NCBI GenBank assembly: GCA_001870995.2
Contig: MLAV02000001.1
Coordinates: forward strand, 310,001-374,000
DNA: 64,000 nucleotides
Reading direction: 5' to 3'
Source of the DNA: Chitinophaga sp. CB10
GTDB taxonomy: Bacteria; Bacteroidota; Bacteroidia; Chitinophagales; Chitinophagaceae
Below the pieces are notes generated by a model that was given only the letters and a program-made list of their open reading frames with translations, had not been told where the DNA came from and did no database searches. The position numbers were made by a program, and so were the translations under genes. Positions 1-8,364 of the stretch are shown piece by piece. Within the stretch, counting starts at the first letter, position 1, and every line of letters starts with the position of its first letter.

Positions 1-1215
1 GCCATCGTGCCGCTGAACCTCGGCACGCCCACGTGGATGCGGGGCCCGGGCGACTGCACCGGCGCATTCGCCGTGGAAAGCGCCATCGATGAGCTGAGCT
101 ACCAGTTGAATATGGACCCGGTAGCGCTGCGGCTTAAGAACTTCGCCATCACCCACGACCCGGAAAATAAAAAGCCCTATTCCAGTAACTTCATCGACGA
201 ATGCATTACCAAAGGCGCAGAAATGATTGGCTGGAAACAACGTAAGCAACAGCCCGGCGCTATTACGGAAGGCGATTGGAAAATCGGCTACGGTGTGGCA
301 GTAGGCATGTGGGGCGCAGGCCGCGGCAATGCCAGCGCAGGCATCACGATGGAAAAAGATGGTACCATGACGGTGAAGACCGCCATGACGGACATCGGCA
401 CAGGCACCGGTACTTCCATGCAAAACATGGCGCATACATTTACCGGCATGCCAAAAGAAAAGATCAAAATTGAACTGGGCCACTCCACGCTGCCTACCGC
501 CGGCAGCCAGGGAGGCAGCACGGGCATGTCGTCCATGAGCGGTGCAGTAGCAGCTGTATGCGATGTGCTGAAGCAACAGCTGGCCGGTTATGCTGCCGCC
601 ATCAATCCCGTCTATAAAGACGCCAAACCGGCGGATATCCTGCTGTCCGCAACGGGCATTTCCTATAAGACAGCGAAAAATGAATTTGTGTCGCTGGCCG
701 ATATATGGCAGAAAAACAACCTCGCCAACATTGAAGTGAAAGCCAGCTCCGGCCCCGGCGCGGAACGCCAGCAATACGCCTTCTGTTGCTCTACCGCGCA
801 TTTCATCAAAGTAAGGGTGCATACCAAAACCGGGAAAGTGAAGATTGAAAAAGCAGTGTGCGTGGCGGATGGCGGCACGATCGTAAGCGAGAAGCCCGCA
901 GCCAACCAGATTTCCGGCGCAATCGTTGGCGGTATCGGTATGGCGCTGATGGAAGAAATCCATGCGGACCACCGGCTGGGCAACCTCGTCGGCAACGATT
1001 TTGCAGGCTATCACTTTGCCGTGAATGCAGATGCGCCGATCATAGAAGTGGCGTTTATCAATAAGCCTGATCCTTACGTGAACCCCAGCGGCGCCAAGGG
1101 TTTGGGCGAAGTGGGCATCATCGGTTGCGCGCCTGCAATTGCCAATGCCATCTACAATGCTACCGGCAAACGGTTGAGAGATTTACCGATTACGCCGGAT
1201 AAAATACTGGTATAA
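1..1215 (+). CDS. Xanthine dehydrogenase/aldehyde oxidase family, molybdopterin-binding subunit (C-terminal part)
   Basis: The reading frame is open from the first base, so the 5' part lies outside the window; 404 residues are visible. The segment corresponds to the C-terminal molybdenum-cofactor domain of xanthine dehydrogenase-type hydroxylases. Visible marks are MRGPGD near residue 17, followed by an AVESAIDEL-type helix, and the late motif KGLGEVG, whose Glu (about residue 370 of the visible part) is the position of the catalytic base in this family. Such subunits hydroxylate purines, aldehydes or N-heterocycles and work with an iron-sulphur subunit, usually encoded next door; here that side is off the window. 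Substrate cannot be told. A strong terminator follows directly. Confidence 0.9.
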   Translation, partial: AIVPLNLGTPTWMRGPGDCTGAFAVESAIDELSYQLNMDPVALRLKNFAITHDPENKKPYSSNFIDECITKGAEMIGWKQRKQQPGAITEGDWKIGYGVAVGMWGAGRGNASAGITMEKDGTMTVKTAMTDIGTGTGTSMQNMAHTFTGMPKEKIKIELGHSTLPTAGSQGGSTGMSSMSGAVAAVCDVLKQQLAGYAAAINPVYKDAKPADILLSATGISYKTAKNEFVSLADIWQKNNLANIEVKASSGPGAERQQYAFCCSTAHFIKVRVHTKTGKVKIEKAVCVADGGTIVSEKPAANQISGAIVGGIGMALMEEIHADHRLGNLVGNDFAGYHFAVNADAPIIEVAFINKPDPYVNPSGAKGLGEVGIIGCAPAIANAIYNATGKRLRDLPITPDKILV

Positions 1216-1221
1216 AAGAAG

Positions 1222-1264
1222 AACGTGGTTCGGGAGGTTTTATGTCCCCGAACCACGTTTTATA
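1222..1264 (+). terminator. Rho-independent terminator
   Basis: A perfect 13-bp stem (AACGTGGTTCGGG paired with CCCGAACCACGTT, 1222-1234 and 1247-1259) with a 12-nt loop is followed by TTTATAAATTT. It lies 7 bp after the hydroxylase stop codon. Confidence 0.85.
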
Positions 1265-1286
1265 AATTTACCGGATGTTTATGCAG

Positions 1287-1379
1287 GCGCAAAAGCCATC
1301 CGCTCCATGTAATCTCCTATTCCTCACTCCATCAGCGTAATCCCCATCCACTCCACGCAATCTCCTACCCATCCCATCA
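1287..1379. repeat. Two imperfect 45-48 bp direct repeats
   Basis: Two adjacent copies (1287-1334 and 1335-1379) share blocks such as CATCC-CTCCA--TAATCTCCTA and end in CCATCA. The second runs into the stop codon of the AraC gene, and the gene's own 3' end contains a related GTGTAATCCCCGTCCGCT block. This suggests local tandem duplication of the gene tail. Confidence 0.45.
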
Positions 1380-2270
1380 ATTCAACCCCCTGTACTCATT
1401 CGGTGTAATCCCCGTCCGCTGCTTAAATAACCGCGTAAAATGCTGCGGATACTTAAACCCCAGCTCATACGCCACCTGGCTAATCGTCTTCTCCATATCA
1501 AACACCCGCTCCTTCGCCAGTTCTATCACCTTGTTCTGAATATATTCCTGCGCCGATTTCCCCGTCTCTTTCTTAATCAAATCCCCGAAATAATTAGCGG
1601 ATAAATGCAACGCATCCGCGCAGTACCCCACCGTCGGAAGGCCCTGCTGCTGCGGCTTGTCCGATAAAAAGTATTCCTGCAGCACCCGCTCGAATTTTTC
1701 CACCGTCCCTTTGTTCTGGTTATCCCTCGTCAGGAACTGCCGGTCGTAAAACCGGAGGCAGTAGTTGAGGAATAATTCAATATTGGCAGTGATCAGTTTT
1801 TTACTGTGATGGTCAATCGCATGGCTCAGCTCATACTGGATTTTTGCAAAGCAATCCAGCACAATCTGCCGTTCTTTTTCCGACAAATGCAGCGCTTCAT
1901 TCACATCATAGGAAAAAAACGTATAGTCGTGTATGTTCTTGCCGAGAGAAGTGCCGGCAATCAGGTCCGGATGGAAGACGAGCGACCAGCCCCTGACCTG
2001 CACATTCCCTTTCGGCTGCACGCCCACCACCTGCCCCGGCGCGATGAACATCAGCGTGCCTTCCTGGTAATCGTAATGACTACGCCCGTATTTCAGTTCT
2101 CCGCACTTCAACTCCTTCAGGTAAATGCAATAGAGGTTGAAGTTGTAGGTCTTCGGGGGCAAGCTCGCCGCATGGGAGAGGTCCACCACGGATACCAGCG
2201 GATGCAGCGTTTCCACGCCCCGCAGCTTATTGTACTGATCAATACTTTCCAGCTTAACGATTGCTTCCAT
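1377..2270 (-). CDS. AraC family transcriptional regulator (paralogue of the gene at 44586)
   Basis: 297 residues. An N-terminal cupin-like sensor region (about 1-170) is followed by a C-terminal AraC double helix-turn-helix (about 195-297), ending with the family pattern GFKYPQHFTRLFKQRTGITPNEYR (cited in part: FTRLFKQRTG). It is strikingly similar along its whole length to the regulator at 44586-45485, both sharing GVETLHPLVSVV near the start and YTFFSY-VNEALHLS in the middle. It diverges from the aldo/keto reductase at 2525, a usual arrangement for a regulator of a redox enzyme. A -7 element (TACATTTG, minus strand, 2295-2288) lies 17 nt before the ATG. The inducer is unknown. Confidence 0.92.
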   Translation of the reverse strand: MEAIVKLESIDQYNKLRGVETLHPLVSVVDLSHAASLPPKTYNFNLYCIYLKELKCGELKYGRSHYDYQEGTLMFIAPGQVVGVQPKGNVQVRGWSLVFHPDLIAGTSLGKNIHDYTFFSYDVNEALHLSEKERQIVLDCFAKIQYELSHAIDHHSKKLITANIELFLNYCLRFYDRQFLTRDNQNKGTVEKFERVLQEYFLSDKPQQQGLPTVGYCADALHLSANYFGDLIKKETGKSAQEYIQNKVIELAKERVFDMEKTISQVAYELGFKYPQHFTRLFKQRTGITPNEYRGLN

Positions 2271-2287
2271 GTTGCGCTGATTTTATA

Positions 2288-2295
2288 CAAATGTA
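2288..2295 (-). promoter_or_regulatory. -7 element of the AraC gene
   Basis: On the minus strand this reads TACATTTG, a full match to TAnnTTTG, 17 nt before the ATG. The same TTTATACAAAT context is found in front of the AraC paralogue at 45501-45510. Confidence 0.55.
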
Positions 2296-2324
2296 TTGTA
2301 TTCATACCCATAATACCGGCAAAC

Positions 2325-2360
2325 CGGTAATTTTGGTAAGGAAACCAGTAATACATATCA
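2325..2360. promoter_or_regulatory. Candidate AraC operator shared with 45553-45588
   Basis: CGGTAATTTTGGTAAGGAAA and the following 16 bp match the segment at 45553-45588 at 24 of 36 positions without gaps, including the intact blocks CGGT, TTGGTAA, AAA and TAT. Both segments lie in the divergent promoter region of one of the two AraC paralogues, 30-50 bp beyond the regulator's own -7 element. Confidence 0.5.
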
Positions 2361-2433
2361 GCGGGCAGCGGCCATCAGTAAAAATGGTAACCTTTGCAGT
2401 AATTCATATACCATTTCCTGATCCGGCAGCGCC

Positions 2434-2441
2434 TACATTTG
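2434..2441 (+). promoter_or_regulatory. -7 element for the aldo/keto reductase
   Basis: TACATTTG fits TAnnTTTG and lies 83 nt before the ATG at 2525. No clear -33 TTTG is seen. Confidence 0.4.
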
Positions 2442-2524
2442 CAGGAGTAAATGACCCCGGCCCCGGGGATGCCGGGCATCTGACATCTCCCCACCTAAAA
2501 AAAATTTAAAAAAAAAGCAAGTCT

Positions 2525-3508
2525 ATGAAAACAAGAAAATTAGGAAACAGTGGGCTGGAAGTATCCGCGCTCGGATTAGGCTGCATGGGACTGAGTTTCG
2601 CATATGGCACAGCGCCCGAAAAAAGTGAATCCATTAAACTGCTGCATGCCGCTGTGGACGCGGGTATCAACTTCTTTGATACGGCAGAAGCTTATGGCCC
2701 GTACGAAAATGAAGAACTCCTGGGCGAAGCGCTCGCGCCCTACCGGGATAAGGTGATCATCGCTACCAAATTCGGGTTTAAGGATGGGATACCTGACCGG
2801 GGCGTGGACAGCCGGCCGGAAAACATCATTGCCGTGGCAGATGCGGCTTTGCGCCGCCTCAAAACGGATTATATCGACCTGTTCTATCAGCACCGGGTGG
2901 ACCCCGCCGTGCCAATAGAGGACGTGGCCGGTACCATCCAGGACCTGATCAAAGCCGGAAAAGTGCGCCACTGGGGCATGTCCGAAGCGGGCGCATCATC
3001 CATCCGCAAAGCGCACGCTATCCAGCCGGTAGCCGCTTTGCAAAGCGAATACTCCCTCTGGTGGCGGGAGCCGGAGCAGGAAATCCTGCCGCTGCTGGAA
3101 GAACTGGGCATCGGCTTTGTCCCATTCAGCCCGCTGGGCCGCGGCTTCCTCACAGGAGCCATCAGCGAGGATACGAAATTTGATGCGAACGATTTCCGTA
3201 ACCGCCTGCCCCGTTACCAGGAAGAGAACCGCAAGGCCAACCTCGCGCTGGTGGACCTGCTCAAGGGTATTGCCGCGGATAAACAGGTGACGCCCGCGCA
3301 AATCGCACTGGCATGGCTGCTCGCCCAACGCCCGTGGATCGTGCCTATCCCGGGTACCACCAAAATCAACCGCCTGCAGGAAAACATCGGCGCGGTGGAG
3401 GTAACGCTGACTCCGGCCGACTTACAAGCCATTGAAGCGGCGGCGGCAAAAGTGGCTATCCAGGGCGCGCGCTACCCTGAAATCTTCCAGAAAGCAGTGG
3501 GTAAATAA
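2525..3508 (+). CDS. Aldo/keto reductase
   Basis: 327 residues, full length for the family. It is an NADP-dependent TIM-barrel oxidoreductase; the catalytic tetrad is visible as Asp52 and Tyr57 (FFDTAEAYG), Lys82 (ATKFGF) and His123 (YQHRVD). The C-terminal cofactor region reads PIPGTTKINRLQEN. It resembles the YajO/perakine-reductase branch (AKR13-like). The gene diverges from an AraC regulator, which probably controls it. The physiological substrate cannot be inferred. Confidence 0.93.
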   Translation: MKTRKLGNSGLEVSALGLGCMGLSFAYGTAPEKSESIKLLHAAVDAGINFFDTAEAYGPYENEELLGEALAPYRDKVIIATKFGFKDGIPDRGVDSRPENIIAVADAALRRLKTDYIDLFYQHRVDPAVPIEDVAGTIQDLIKAGKVRHWGMSEAGASSIRKAHAIQPVAALQSEYSLWWREPEQEILPLLEELGIGFVPFSPLGRGFLTGAISEDTKFDANDFRNRLPRYQEENRKANLALVDLLKGIAADKQVTPAQIALAWLLAQRPWIVPIPGTTKINRLQENIGAVEVTLTPADLQAIEAAAAKVAIQGARYPEIFQKAVGK

Positions 3509-3569
3509 CTCATTATTTTGCTGATAGCAGCTATCATTTAGCTGAATAAAAATTCCTGGAAATTATAAA

Positions 3570-3577
3570 TATCTTTG
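3570..3577 (+). promoter_or_regulatory. -7 element upstream of the MFS leader
   Basis: TATCTTTG is a full match to TAnnTTTG. The expected transcription start is near 3582, giving a leader of about 115 nt before the MFS start codon. Confidence 0.5.
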
Positions 3578-3585
3578 CGGTCGGT

Positions 3586-3605
3586 TTGGCAAATGGATTT
3601 GCCAA
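3586..3605. promoter_or_regulatory. Perfect 20-bp palindrome at the start of the MFS leader
   Basis: TTGGCAAAT-GG-ATTTGCCAA is a perfect 9-2-9 inverted repeat beginning 8 bp after the -7 element. It suits a dimeric repressor operator covering the transcription start; as RNA it could form an 8-bp hairpin. Confidence 0.5.
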
Positions 3606-3655
3606 TGTTCTTTCCAACGATCACATTGCATTAAGATATAAATTTCATTGGTTAT

Positions 3656-3689
3656 GATACAGGTCTTTACGGGCCTGTATCTTTTTTTT
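3656..3689 (+). terminator. Terminator-like hairpin in the MFS leader
   Basis: GATACAGG (3656-3663) pairs with CCTGTATC (3674-3681) and eight T follow. The hairpin ends only 6 nt before the MFS ATG at 3696. It could end transcripts of the reductase gene, or attenuate a transcript started at about 3582. Confidence 0.7.
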
Positions 3690-3695
3690 AGGCAT

Positions 3696-4880
3696 ATGAA
3701 TAAAAAGTTATTCCCACTGTTGCTGGGCGGTCTGGGTATCGGTATGACCGAGTTTGTCATGATGGGCTTACTGCCGGATGTGGCAGGCAACCTGAAAATC
3801 ACCATTCCCCAGGCGGGGCACCTGATCTCCGCCTATGCGCTGGGCGTCGTAATTGGCGCGCCTTTGCTGGTCATGATCAGCGGCAACTATCCGCCGAAGA
3901 AAATTTTGATGGCGCTGATGGGCATCTTCACCGTATTCAACGGCCTGTCTGCCTTTGCGCCGGATGAGCATACCCTGCTGATCGCGCGGTTCTTCGCGGG
4001 CCTGCCGCATGGGGCCTTCTTCGGCGTGGGCGCTATCATGGCGAGTCGCCTCGCAGAGCCGGGAAAGCAGGCGCAGGCCGTGGCCACCATGTTTGCCGGC
4101 CTCACGATCGCCAACCTGGCGCTGGTGCCCATCGGCACCTGGATCGGGCACAACTTCCTCTGGCGCTATACCTTCGGGCTCGTGGCGCTGATAGGCCTCA
4201 TCACGATATTATCCATCAAATACTGGCTGCCGGCCCTCCCCGCTGAACGCAGCGAAGGCCTGAAGTCGCAGCTAAGAATATTTCAAAACGCGGACGTATG
4301 GCTGGTGATCCTCATCACGGCCATCGGCACGGGCGGACTGTTCTGCTGGATCAGTTACATCGCGCCGCTGATGACGAAAATCTCCGGCTTTCCCGCTTCC
4401 ACCGTGCCCTGGATCATGGTGCTGGCCGGGTTTGGCATGGTGGTGGGCAACTGGGCAGGCGGTAAGCTGGCGGACCGTATGTCAGCCGGGAAAGCTTGCG
4501 CATGGCTGCTTTTCGCCATGACGGCGACATTACTCGGCATCTTCCTCTTTTCGCAATTCCGCATCGTATCGCTGCTGCTCACGTTTGTGGCGGGCGCGCT
4601 GAGCATTTCCCTGGCGGCGCCCATCCAGGTACTGATGATGCAATGCGCAAAAGACGCGCAAATGCTGGGCGCTTCCATCACGCAGGCCGGTTTCAACATC
4701 GGCAACTCGCTGGGCGCCTTCCTCGGCGGCCTGCCCATCACATACGGCCTCACGTACAACTATCCATCGCTGGTGGGCATGCTCATGGCTGCCTGCGGCG
4801 TCGTATTTGCCATGATGATCGTGCGGCGGCAGCGGAATAATCCACTGCCCATGCAGCCAGTGCAAATAATGGGGCATTAA
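3696..4880 (+). CDS. MFS transporter (AraJ-like drug/sugar efflux type)
   Basis: 394 residues with 12 predicted membrane segments. The first helix contains GLGIGMTEFVMMG, typical of the DHA1/AraJ-like efflux branch, and the cytoplasmic loop 2-3 region reads SGNYPPKKIL. The ATG at 3696 is chosen because the upstream in-frame codons fall inside the terminator-like hairpin and the helix begins immediately after it. Such permeases export drugs, arabinose or other small molecules by proton antiport; the substrate is unknown. The leader with palindrome and hairpin suggests induction by its substrate or by a repressor. Confidence 0.88.
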   Translation: MNKKLFPLLLGGLGIGMTEFVMMGLLPDVAGNLKITIPQAGHLISAYALGVVIGAPLLVMISGNYPPKKILMALMGIFTVFNGLSAFAPDEHTLLIARFFAGLPHGAFFGVGAIMASRLAEPGKQAQAVATMFAGLTIANLALVPIGTWIGHNFLWRYTFGLVALIGLITILSIKYWLPALPAERSEGLKSQLRIFQNADVWLVILITAIGTGGLFCWISYIAPLMTKISGFPASTVPWIMVLAGFGMVVGNWAGGKLADRMSAGKACAWLLFAMTATLLGIFLFSQFRIVSLLLTFVAGALSISLAAPIQVLMMQCAKDAQMLGASITQAGFNIGNSLGAFLGGLPITYGLTYNYPSLVGMLMAACGVVFAMMIVRRQRNNPLPMQPVQIMGH

Positions 4881-4933
4881 ATTTTATTTTTTTAGGGAGA
4901 AGATTTACTGCCGCCCTGCGGCAACGTCCCGTC

Positions 4934-4955
4934 CTTCGCGGCAAGCCGCGCGAAG
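4934..4955. other. Inverted repeat between MFS gene and sugar isomerase
   Basis: CTTCGCGGC-AA-GCCGCGCGAAG forms a near-perfect stem with one bulge. There is no T-run, so its role is unclear. Confidence 0.3.
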
Positions 4956-5054
4956 CGTTATGCCGCATCACCAAAATGCAATTGCTATGAAAGGTTGCAA
5001 ATTTGCAAATGTTTGAATAATTTGTCCGCTATTCACGCTAATAATATCAGTATT

Positions 5055-5927
5055 ATGAATTCGAGGAGAGATTTTATCAAACAGGCAGCCCTGGCTTCTG
5101 CCGGCGCATTGTTGCTGCCTTCTTTTGCCAGCGCAAAATCTGTTAAGACAATAGGTTTACAGTTATATACCCTGCGTGACCTGCTGCCCAAAGATGTAGA
5201 AGGAGTGATCCGCAAAGTGGCGGCAATAGGTTACAAAGAAGTGGAAACATACGGCTATGATCCAAAGCACGGCTTCTGGGGTATGCCTGCCAAACAACTG
5301 GCCCAGCTGCTGAAATCCGTAAAGCTGACCGCGCCGAGCGGCCACGTAGGCGTAGATCCATTCATCCGCGACGGGAAAACCGATGAGCTGAAAGCCAACA
5401 TCGAAGCGCTGAAAACCATCGGGGCTACCTACTTCACCGTGCCCTGGCTGGATGAAAGCCTGCGCCAGTCAGCGGACGACTACAAGAAAGTGGCGGAAAA
5501 ACTGAATAAGGCAGCGGAACTCTGTAAAGGAGCCGGACTGCGGTTTGCCTACCACAACCACGACTTTGAATTCAAACAACACGGCGGTGTAACCGGTTAC
5601 AGCATCCTCCTCAAAGAAACAGATCCCAAACTGGTGAGCTTTGAACTGGATATCTACTGGGCAGTGCATTCCGGCCAGCAGCCGGCAAAAATCTTCGCGG
5701 CGCACCCGGGCCGTTTCCCGATGTGGCATGTGAAGGATATGGATAAAGCCCACCCGGATCAAAACACGGAAGTAGGCAAGGGCAGCATCGATTACAAACA
5801 AATCTTCACCCACGCATCCACCGCTGGTTTGAAGCACTTCTTCGTAGAGCATGAAAATAACTACCAGCCGGATGAGTTAGGCTCCATTGCTACCAGCTTC
5901 AACTATCTCAAACAAAACATCAAATAA
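5055..5927 (+). CDS. Sugar phosphate isomerase/epimerase family protein, Tat-exported
   Basis: 290 residues. It begins with a twin-arginine signal (SRRDFIKQAALASAGALLL), so the protein is likely folded in the cytoplasm and exported to the periplasm; this fixes the start at 5055. The mature part is a xylose-isomerase-like TIM barrel; likely metal ligands are seen in YHNHDFEF, FELDIYW, HVKDMD and FVEHENN. Relatives in Bacteroidota lie near DUF1080 proteins and take part in handling of 3-keto sugars or inositol derivatives. The next gene is a DUF1080 protein, but a terminator separates them. Confidence 0.88.
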   Translation: MNSRRDFIKQAALASAGALLLPSFASAKSVKTIGLQLYTLRDLLPKDVEGVIRKVAAIGYKEVETYGYDPKHGFWGMPAKQLAQLLKSVKLTAPSGHVGVDPFIRDGKTDELKANIEALKTIGATYFTVPWLDESLRQSADDYKKVAEKLNKAAELCKGAGLRFAYHNHDFEFKQHGGVTGYSILLKETDPKLVSFELDIYWAVHSGQQPAKIFAAHPGRFPMWHVKDMDKAHPDQNTEVGKGSIDYKQIFTHASTAGLKHFFVEHENNYQPDELGSIATSFNYLKQNIK

Positions 5928-5933
5928 ATATTT

Positions 5934-5976
5934 CGTATAGCCATTGACGGTATTACAGCAATGGCTATACGTTTTT
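5934..5976 (+). terminator. Rho-independent terminator
   Basis: CGTATAGCCATTG (5934-5946) pairs perfectly with CAATGGCTATACG (5959-5971), followed by TTTTT. It ends the sugar isomerase transcript. Confidence 0.85.
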
Positions 5977-6089
5977 CAAGGAACGGCCCTTCCCCTTATG
6001 AATATCCGCTTAACCCTCCGGGCCCGGACGCGTTTCGCAACAAAGGCGTGCAGCTGGTGTAAAGCAAGCTATTTTAAAATTCCATCCAT

Positions 6090-6809
6090 ATGAAAATGAA
6101 ACAAAAGGCTATGATGATAGCCGCCCTTGCCGTTTTTGCGGTGTCCTGCGGTCAACAGGCCACCGGCGATAATACATTGACCGCTAAAGAAAAAAGCGAA
6201 GGCTGGGAACTGCTCTTCGATGGTAAAACAATGAACGGCTGGCATGTGTACAACATGGGCAAGGCGCCTTCCGCATGGAGCGTGAAGGACGGGGCGCTGG
6301 TATGTACCCAGGGCGCGGCTAAGGAAGTGGGCGACCTCGTGACGGACAAGGAGTTCAAAAATTATGAACTGCAGTTCGACTGGAAGATCAGTAAACAAGG
6401 CAACAGCGGCGTGTTCATCAACGTGGCGGAACGCCCGGATCTGCCGGCAGCATGGGCTACAGGGCCAGAATACCAGTTGCTGGAAACGAGCCACCCTGAT
6501 AATGAAAATCCTAAGAAGCGCACCGGTGGCCTGTTTGCGCTCTTCGCTCCGGAGAGTGGCGCTGCCATGAAGCCCCAGGAAGAGTGGAACCAATCCACCA
6601 TCCGCCAGGTGGATGGCAAAATCGAATTTTACCTGAATGGGAAGCTAACGCTCCGGCAGGACCTGCAGTCCAGGCAGTGGAAAGATACCGTGGCTGCCAC
6701 GCATTTTAAGAATTATGCGGATTTCGGGAAGTTTACCTCCGGCCATATTGCGTTGCAGGACTGGAATAAAGGCGTGTCGTTCAAGAATATTAAAATAAAG
6801 CAGTTGTAA
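6090..6809 (+). CDS. DUF1080 family lipoprotein (3-keto-disaccharide hydrolase-like)
   Basis: 239 residues. A lipoprotein signal with lipobox AVSC places the lipid-modified Cys at about residue 20. The rest is one DUF1080 domain, a concanavalin-like beta sandwich, opened by GWELLFDGKTMNGWHVYN and closed by GHIALQDWNKGVSFKNIKIK. Some members cleave 3-keto-glucosides or 3-keto-disaccharides outside the cytoplasm. The neighbouring exported TIM-barrel isomerase supports a shared sugar-processing role, which remains inference. Confidence 0.88.
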   Translation: MKMKQKAMMIAALAVFAVSCGQQATGDNTLTAKEKSEGWELLFDGKTMNGWHVYNMGKAPSAWSVKDGALVCTQGAAKEVGDLVTDKEFKNYELQFDWKISKQGNSGVFINVAERPDLPAAWATGPEYQLLETSHPDNENPKKRTGGLFALFAPESGAAMKPQEEWNQSTIRQVDGKIEFYLNGKLTLRQDLQSRQWKDTVAATHFKNYADFGKFTSGHIALQDWNKGVSFKNIKIKQL

Positions 6810-6826
6810 GCCGACTGAAAATTAAA

Positions 6827-6861
6827 ACAGCCACAGGACCTTCCTGTGGCTGTCTTTTTTT
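6827..6861. terminator. Bidirectional terminator
   Basis: ACAGCCACAGG pairs perfectly with CCTGTGGCTGT around a 5-nt loop, with a T-run after it on the plus strand and AAAA before it. It separates the convergent DUF1080 and PEBP genes. Confidence 0.85.
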
Positions 6862-6871
6862 AAAGGCTACG

Positions 6872-7414
6872 CTATTTATGTTGCGCGCATACCACCAGGG
6901 ATGCCTGGGCGATGGTCGCAAAATGAATGTTAAAACCCACCAGCGCCGGGGATACATTCTCATCCAGGTCCAGCTGCTTATTCAACGCATATACGGTGAT
7001 CAGGTAACGGTGCACGGGGCCTGCCGGAGGAGCGGCGCCGCCATAGCCGGGTACGCCGAAATCAGTTCTGCTCTGCACCGCGCCTGCCGGCATTAAATGC
7101 TTCTTCACATCGCCGGCGCCGGATTTCAATTCATGCACATTTGCGGGAATATTGAACACTACCCAGTGCCAGAAGCCGCTGCCAGTGGGCGCGTCCAGGT
7201 CGTACATGGTGACGGCGAAGCTTTGCGTGCCGGCAGGAGCGTCCTCCCAGTAGAGTTGGGGCGACTGGTTTTCGCCGCTGTAGCCAAAGCCGTTGAAATA
7301 TTGTTTGTTGGTTAACTGACCACCGAGTTCATTGCTTTTCAGGGTGAAGTTCTGCGCATAGGAGCCAAGGCTGGCAATGACCGCCAGCAATAAGGTTGCA
7401 ATTAAGTGCTTCAT
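6872..7414 (-). CDS. YbhB/YbcL family (PEBP-like) protein, secreted
   Basis: 180 residues. A Sec signal peptide (MKHLIATLLLAVIASLGSYAQ, cleaved after about residue 20) leads into a phosphatidylethanolamine-binding/Raf-kinase-inhibitor-like domain. Family marks are YSGENQSPQLYWEDAPAGTQSF and the strand YDLDAPTGSGFWHWVV with the conserved D-P/D-A-P and HW residues (cited in pieces: DLDAPTG, FWHWVVFNIP). The biochemical role of bacterial members is not settled. It is convergent with the DUF1080 gene and downstream, in the same direction, of an AraC regulator. Confidence 0.9.
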   Translation of the reverse strand: MKHLIATLLLAVIASLGSYAQNFTLKSNELGGQLTNKQYFNGFGYSGENQSPQLYWEDAPAGTQSFAVTMYDLDAPTGSGFWHWVVFNIPANVHELKSGAGDVKKHLMPAGAVQSRTDFGVPGYGGAAPPAGPVHRYLITVYALNKQLDLDENVSPALVGFNIHFATIAQASLVVCAQHK

Positions 7415-7506
7415 AAAATGAGTGATTTATCTGACACAAAAATAGCTGCACAATACTGCTATTCCTTTCAGCCGGGAGTTCAAAAATTGTGGCCGGACGT
7501 TCATTG

Positions 7507-8364
7507 TCAGTTACTGAGCTGATACTGTTTGGGTGTGATGCCGTGCACCTGCTTGAACGACTGCACGAAGCTGGAAAGGTTTTCGTAGCCTAGGTCGTAA
7601 TACACTTCGCTGGCTTTCAGCCCTTTGTTTTTTAGCAGGGCGGCGGCTTTCTGCATCCGCATTTTCAGCAGCCACTGTTTGGGGCTATCGCCGAATACAC
7701 GGGCAAATTTCCGTTTGAAGGTGGAGATACTCATATTGCAAAGGAAGGCCAGCTCTTCTACCGTGATGGCGCTTTCCAGGTGGGTGTTCACTATTTTCCT
7801 CAACTGCGTTTCTTCATCATATTCGTTGCACAAGCCTTTGAAGTAAGCGATCAGCTGTTTGTTTTTGCCGGTGAGGTAGAGGAGTAATTCATGCAGTTTA
7901 TTCTCGTATAAAGCAGGGTGGTAGTGCGGCTGCATGAGTTGAAGGCTGTGGATGAAATTGGTGATGTAGGCGTCTTTCAGGAAGGCCACCGGGGTAGGGT
8001 CCGTACTTTCCGCGGGCACGTCGTCGAAGGGGTGGTCCTGGAAAAAGCGGTGCAGCGATTGCTGGCTCACAAAGAGCAGCATGCAGCTGTAACGGCCGTT
8101 GTCCGCCGTTTTTTCGCTCATCAGGCAGTTGCCGGCAGGGAGGAAAAAGAAGCCTTCCGCGCCAAGCCGCTGTGTGCCGGAGGCATAGCTGACAGATTTT
8201 TCACCTTCCATCAGGAAGTTAAAGAGATGCCATTCCAGCACGATGCGCGCCTTTTGCGCTACCTTGTCCGTACCGTAGGGAAGCGCGAACACCCCGCCCG
8301 GTATGTCAGTCACGAGCCCCTGCGGGAGATATAGTTCCTGTATGGTTTGATTAGCCTGGGCCAT
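7507..8364 (-). CDS. AraC family transcriptional regulator
   Basis: 285 residues. The N-terminal half is a cupin-type sensor without a known ligand; the C-terminal AraC helix-turn-helix covers about 185-285, ending in YENLSSFVQSFKQVHGITPK. It is not closely similar to the other two AraC regulators in the window. A TACTTTTA element lies four bases before the ATG on the minus strand, one mismatch from the -7 consensus, so the mRNA may have almost no 5' leader. It is probably co-directional with, or regulates, the PEBP gene 92 bp downstream. Confidence 0.9.
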   Translation of the reverse strand: MAQANQTIQELYLPQGLVTDIPGGVFALPYGTDKVAQKARIVLEWHLFNFLMEGEKSVSYASGTQRLGAEGFFFLPAGNCLMSEKTADNGRYSCMLLFVSQQSLHRFFQDHPFDDVPAESTDPTPVAFLKDAYITNFIHSLQLMQPHYHPALYENKLHELLLYLTGKNKQLIAYFKGLCNEYDEETQLRKIVNTHLESAITVEELAFLCNMSISTFKRKFARVFGDSPKQWLLKMRMQKAAALLKNKGLKASEVYYDLGYENLSSFVQSFKQVHGITPKQYQLSN

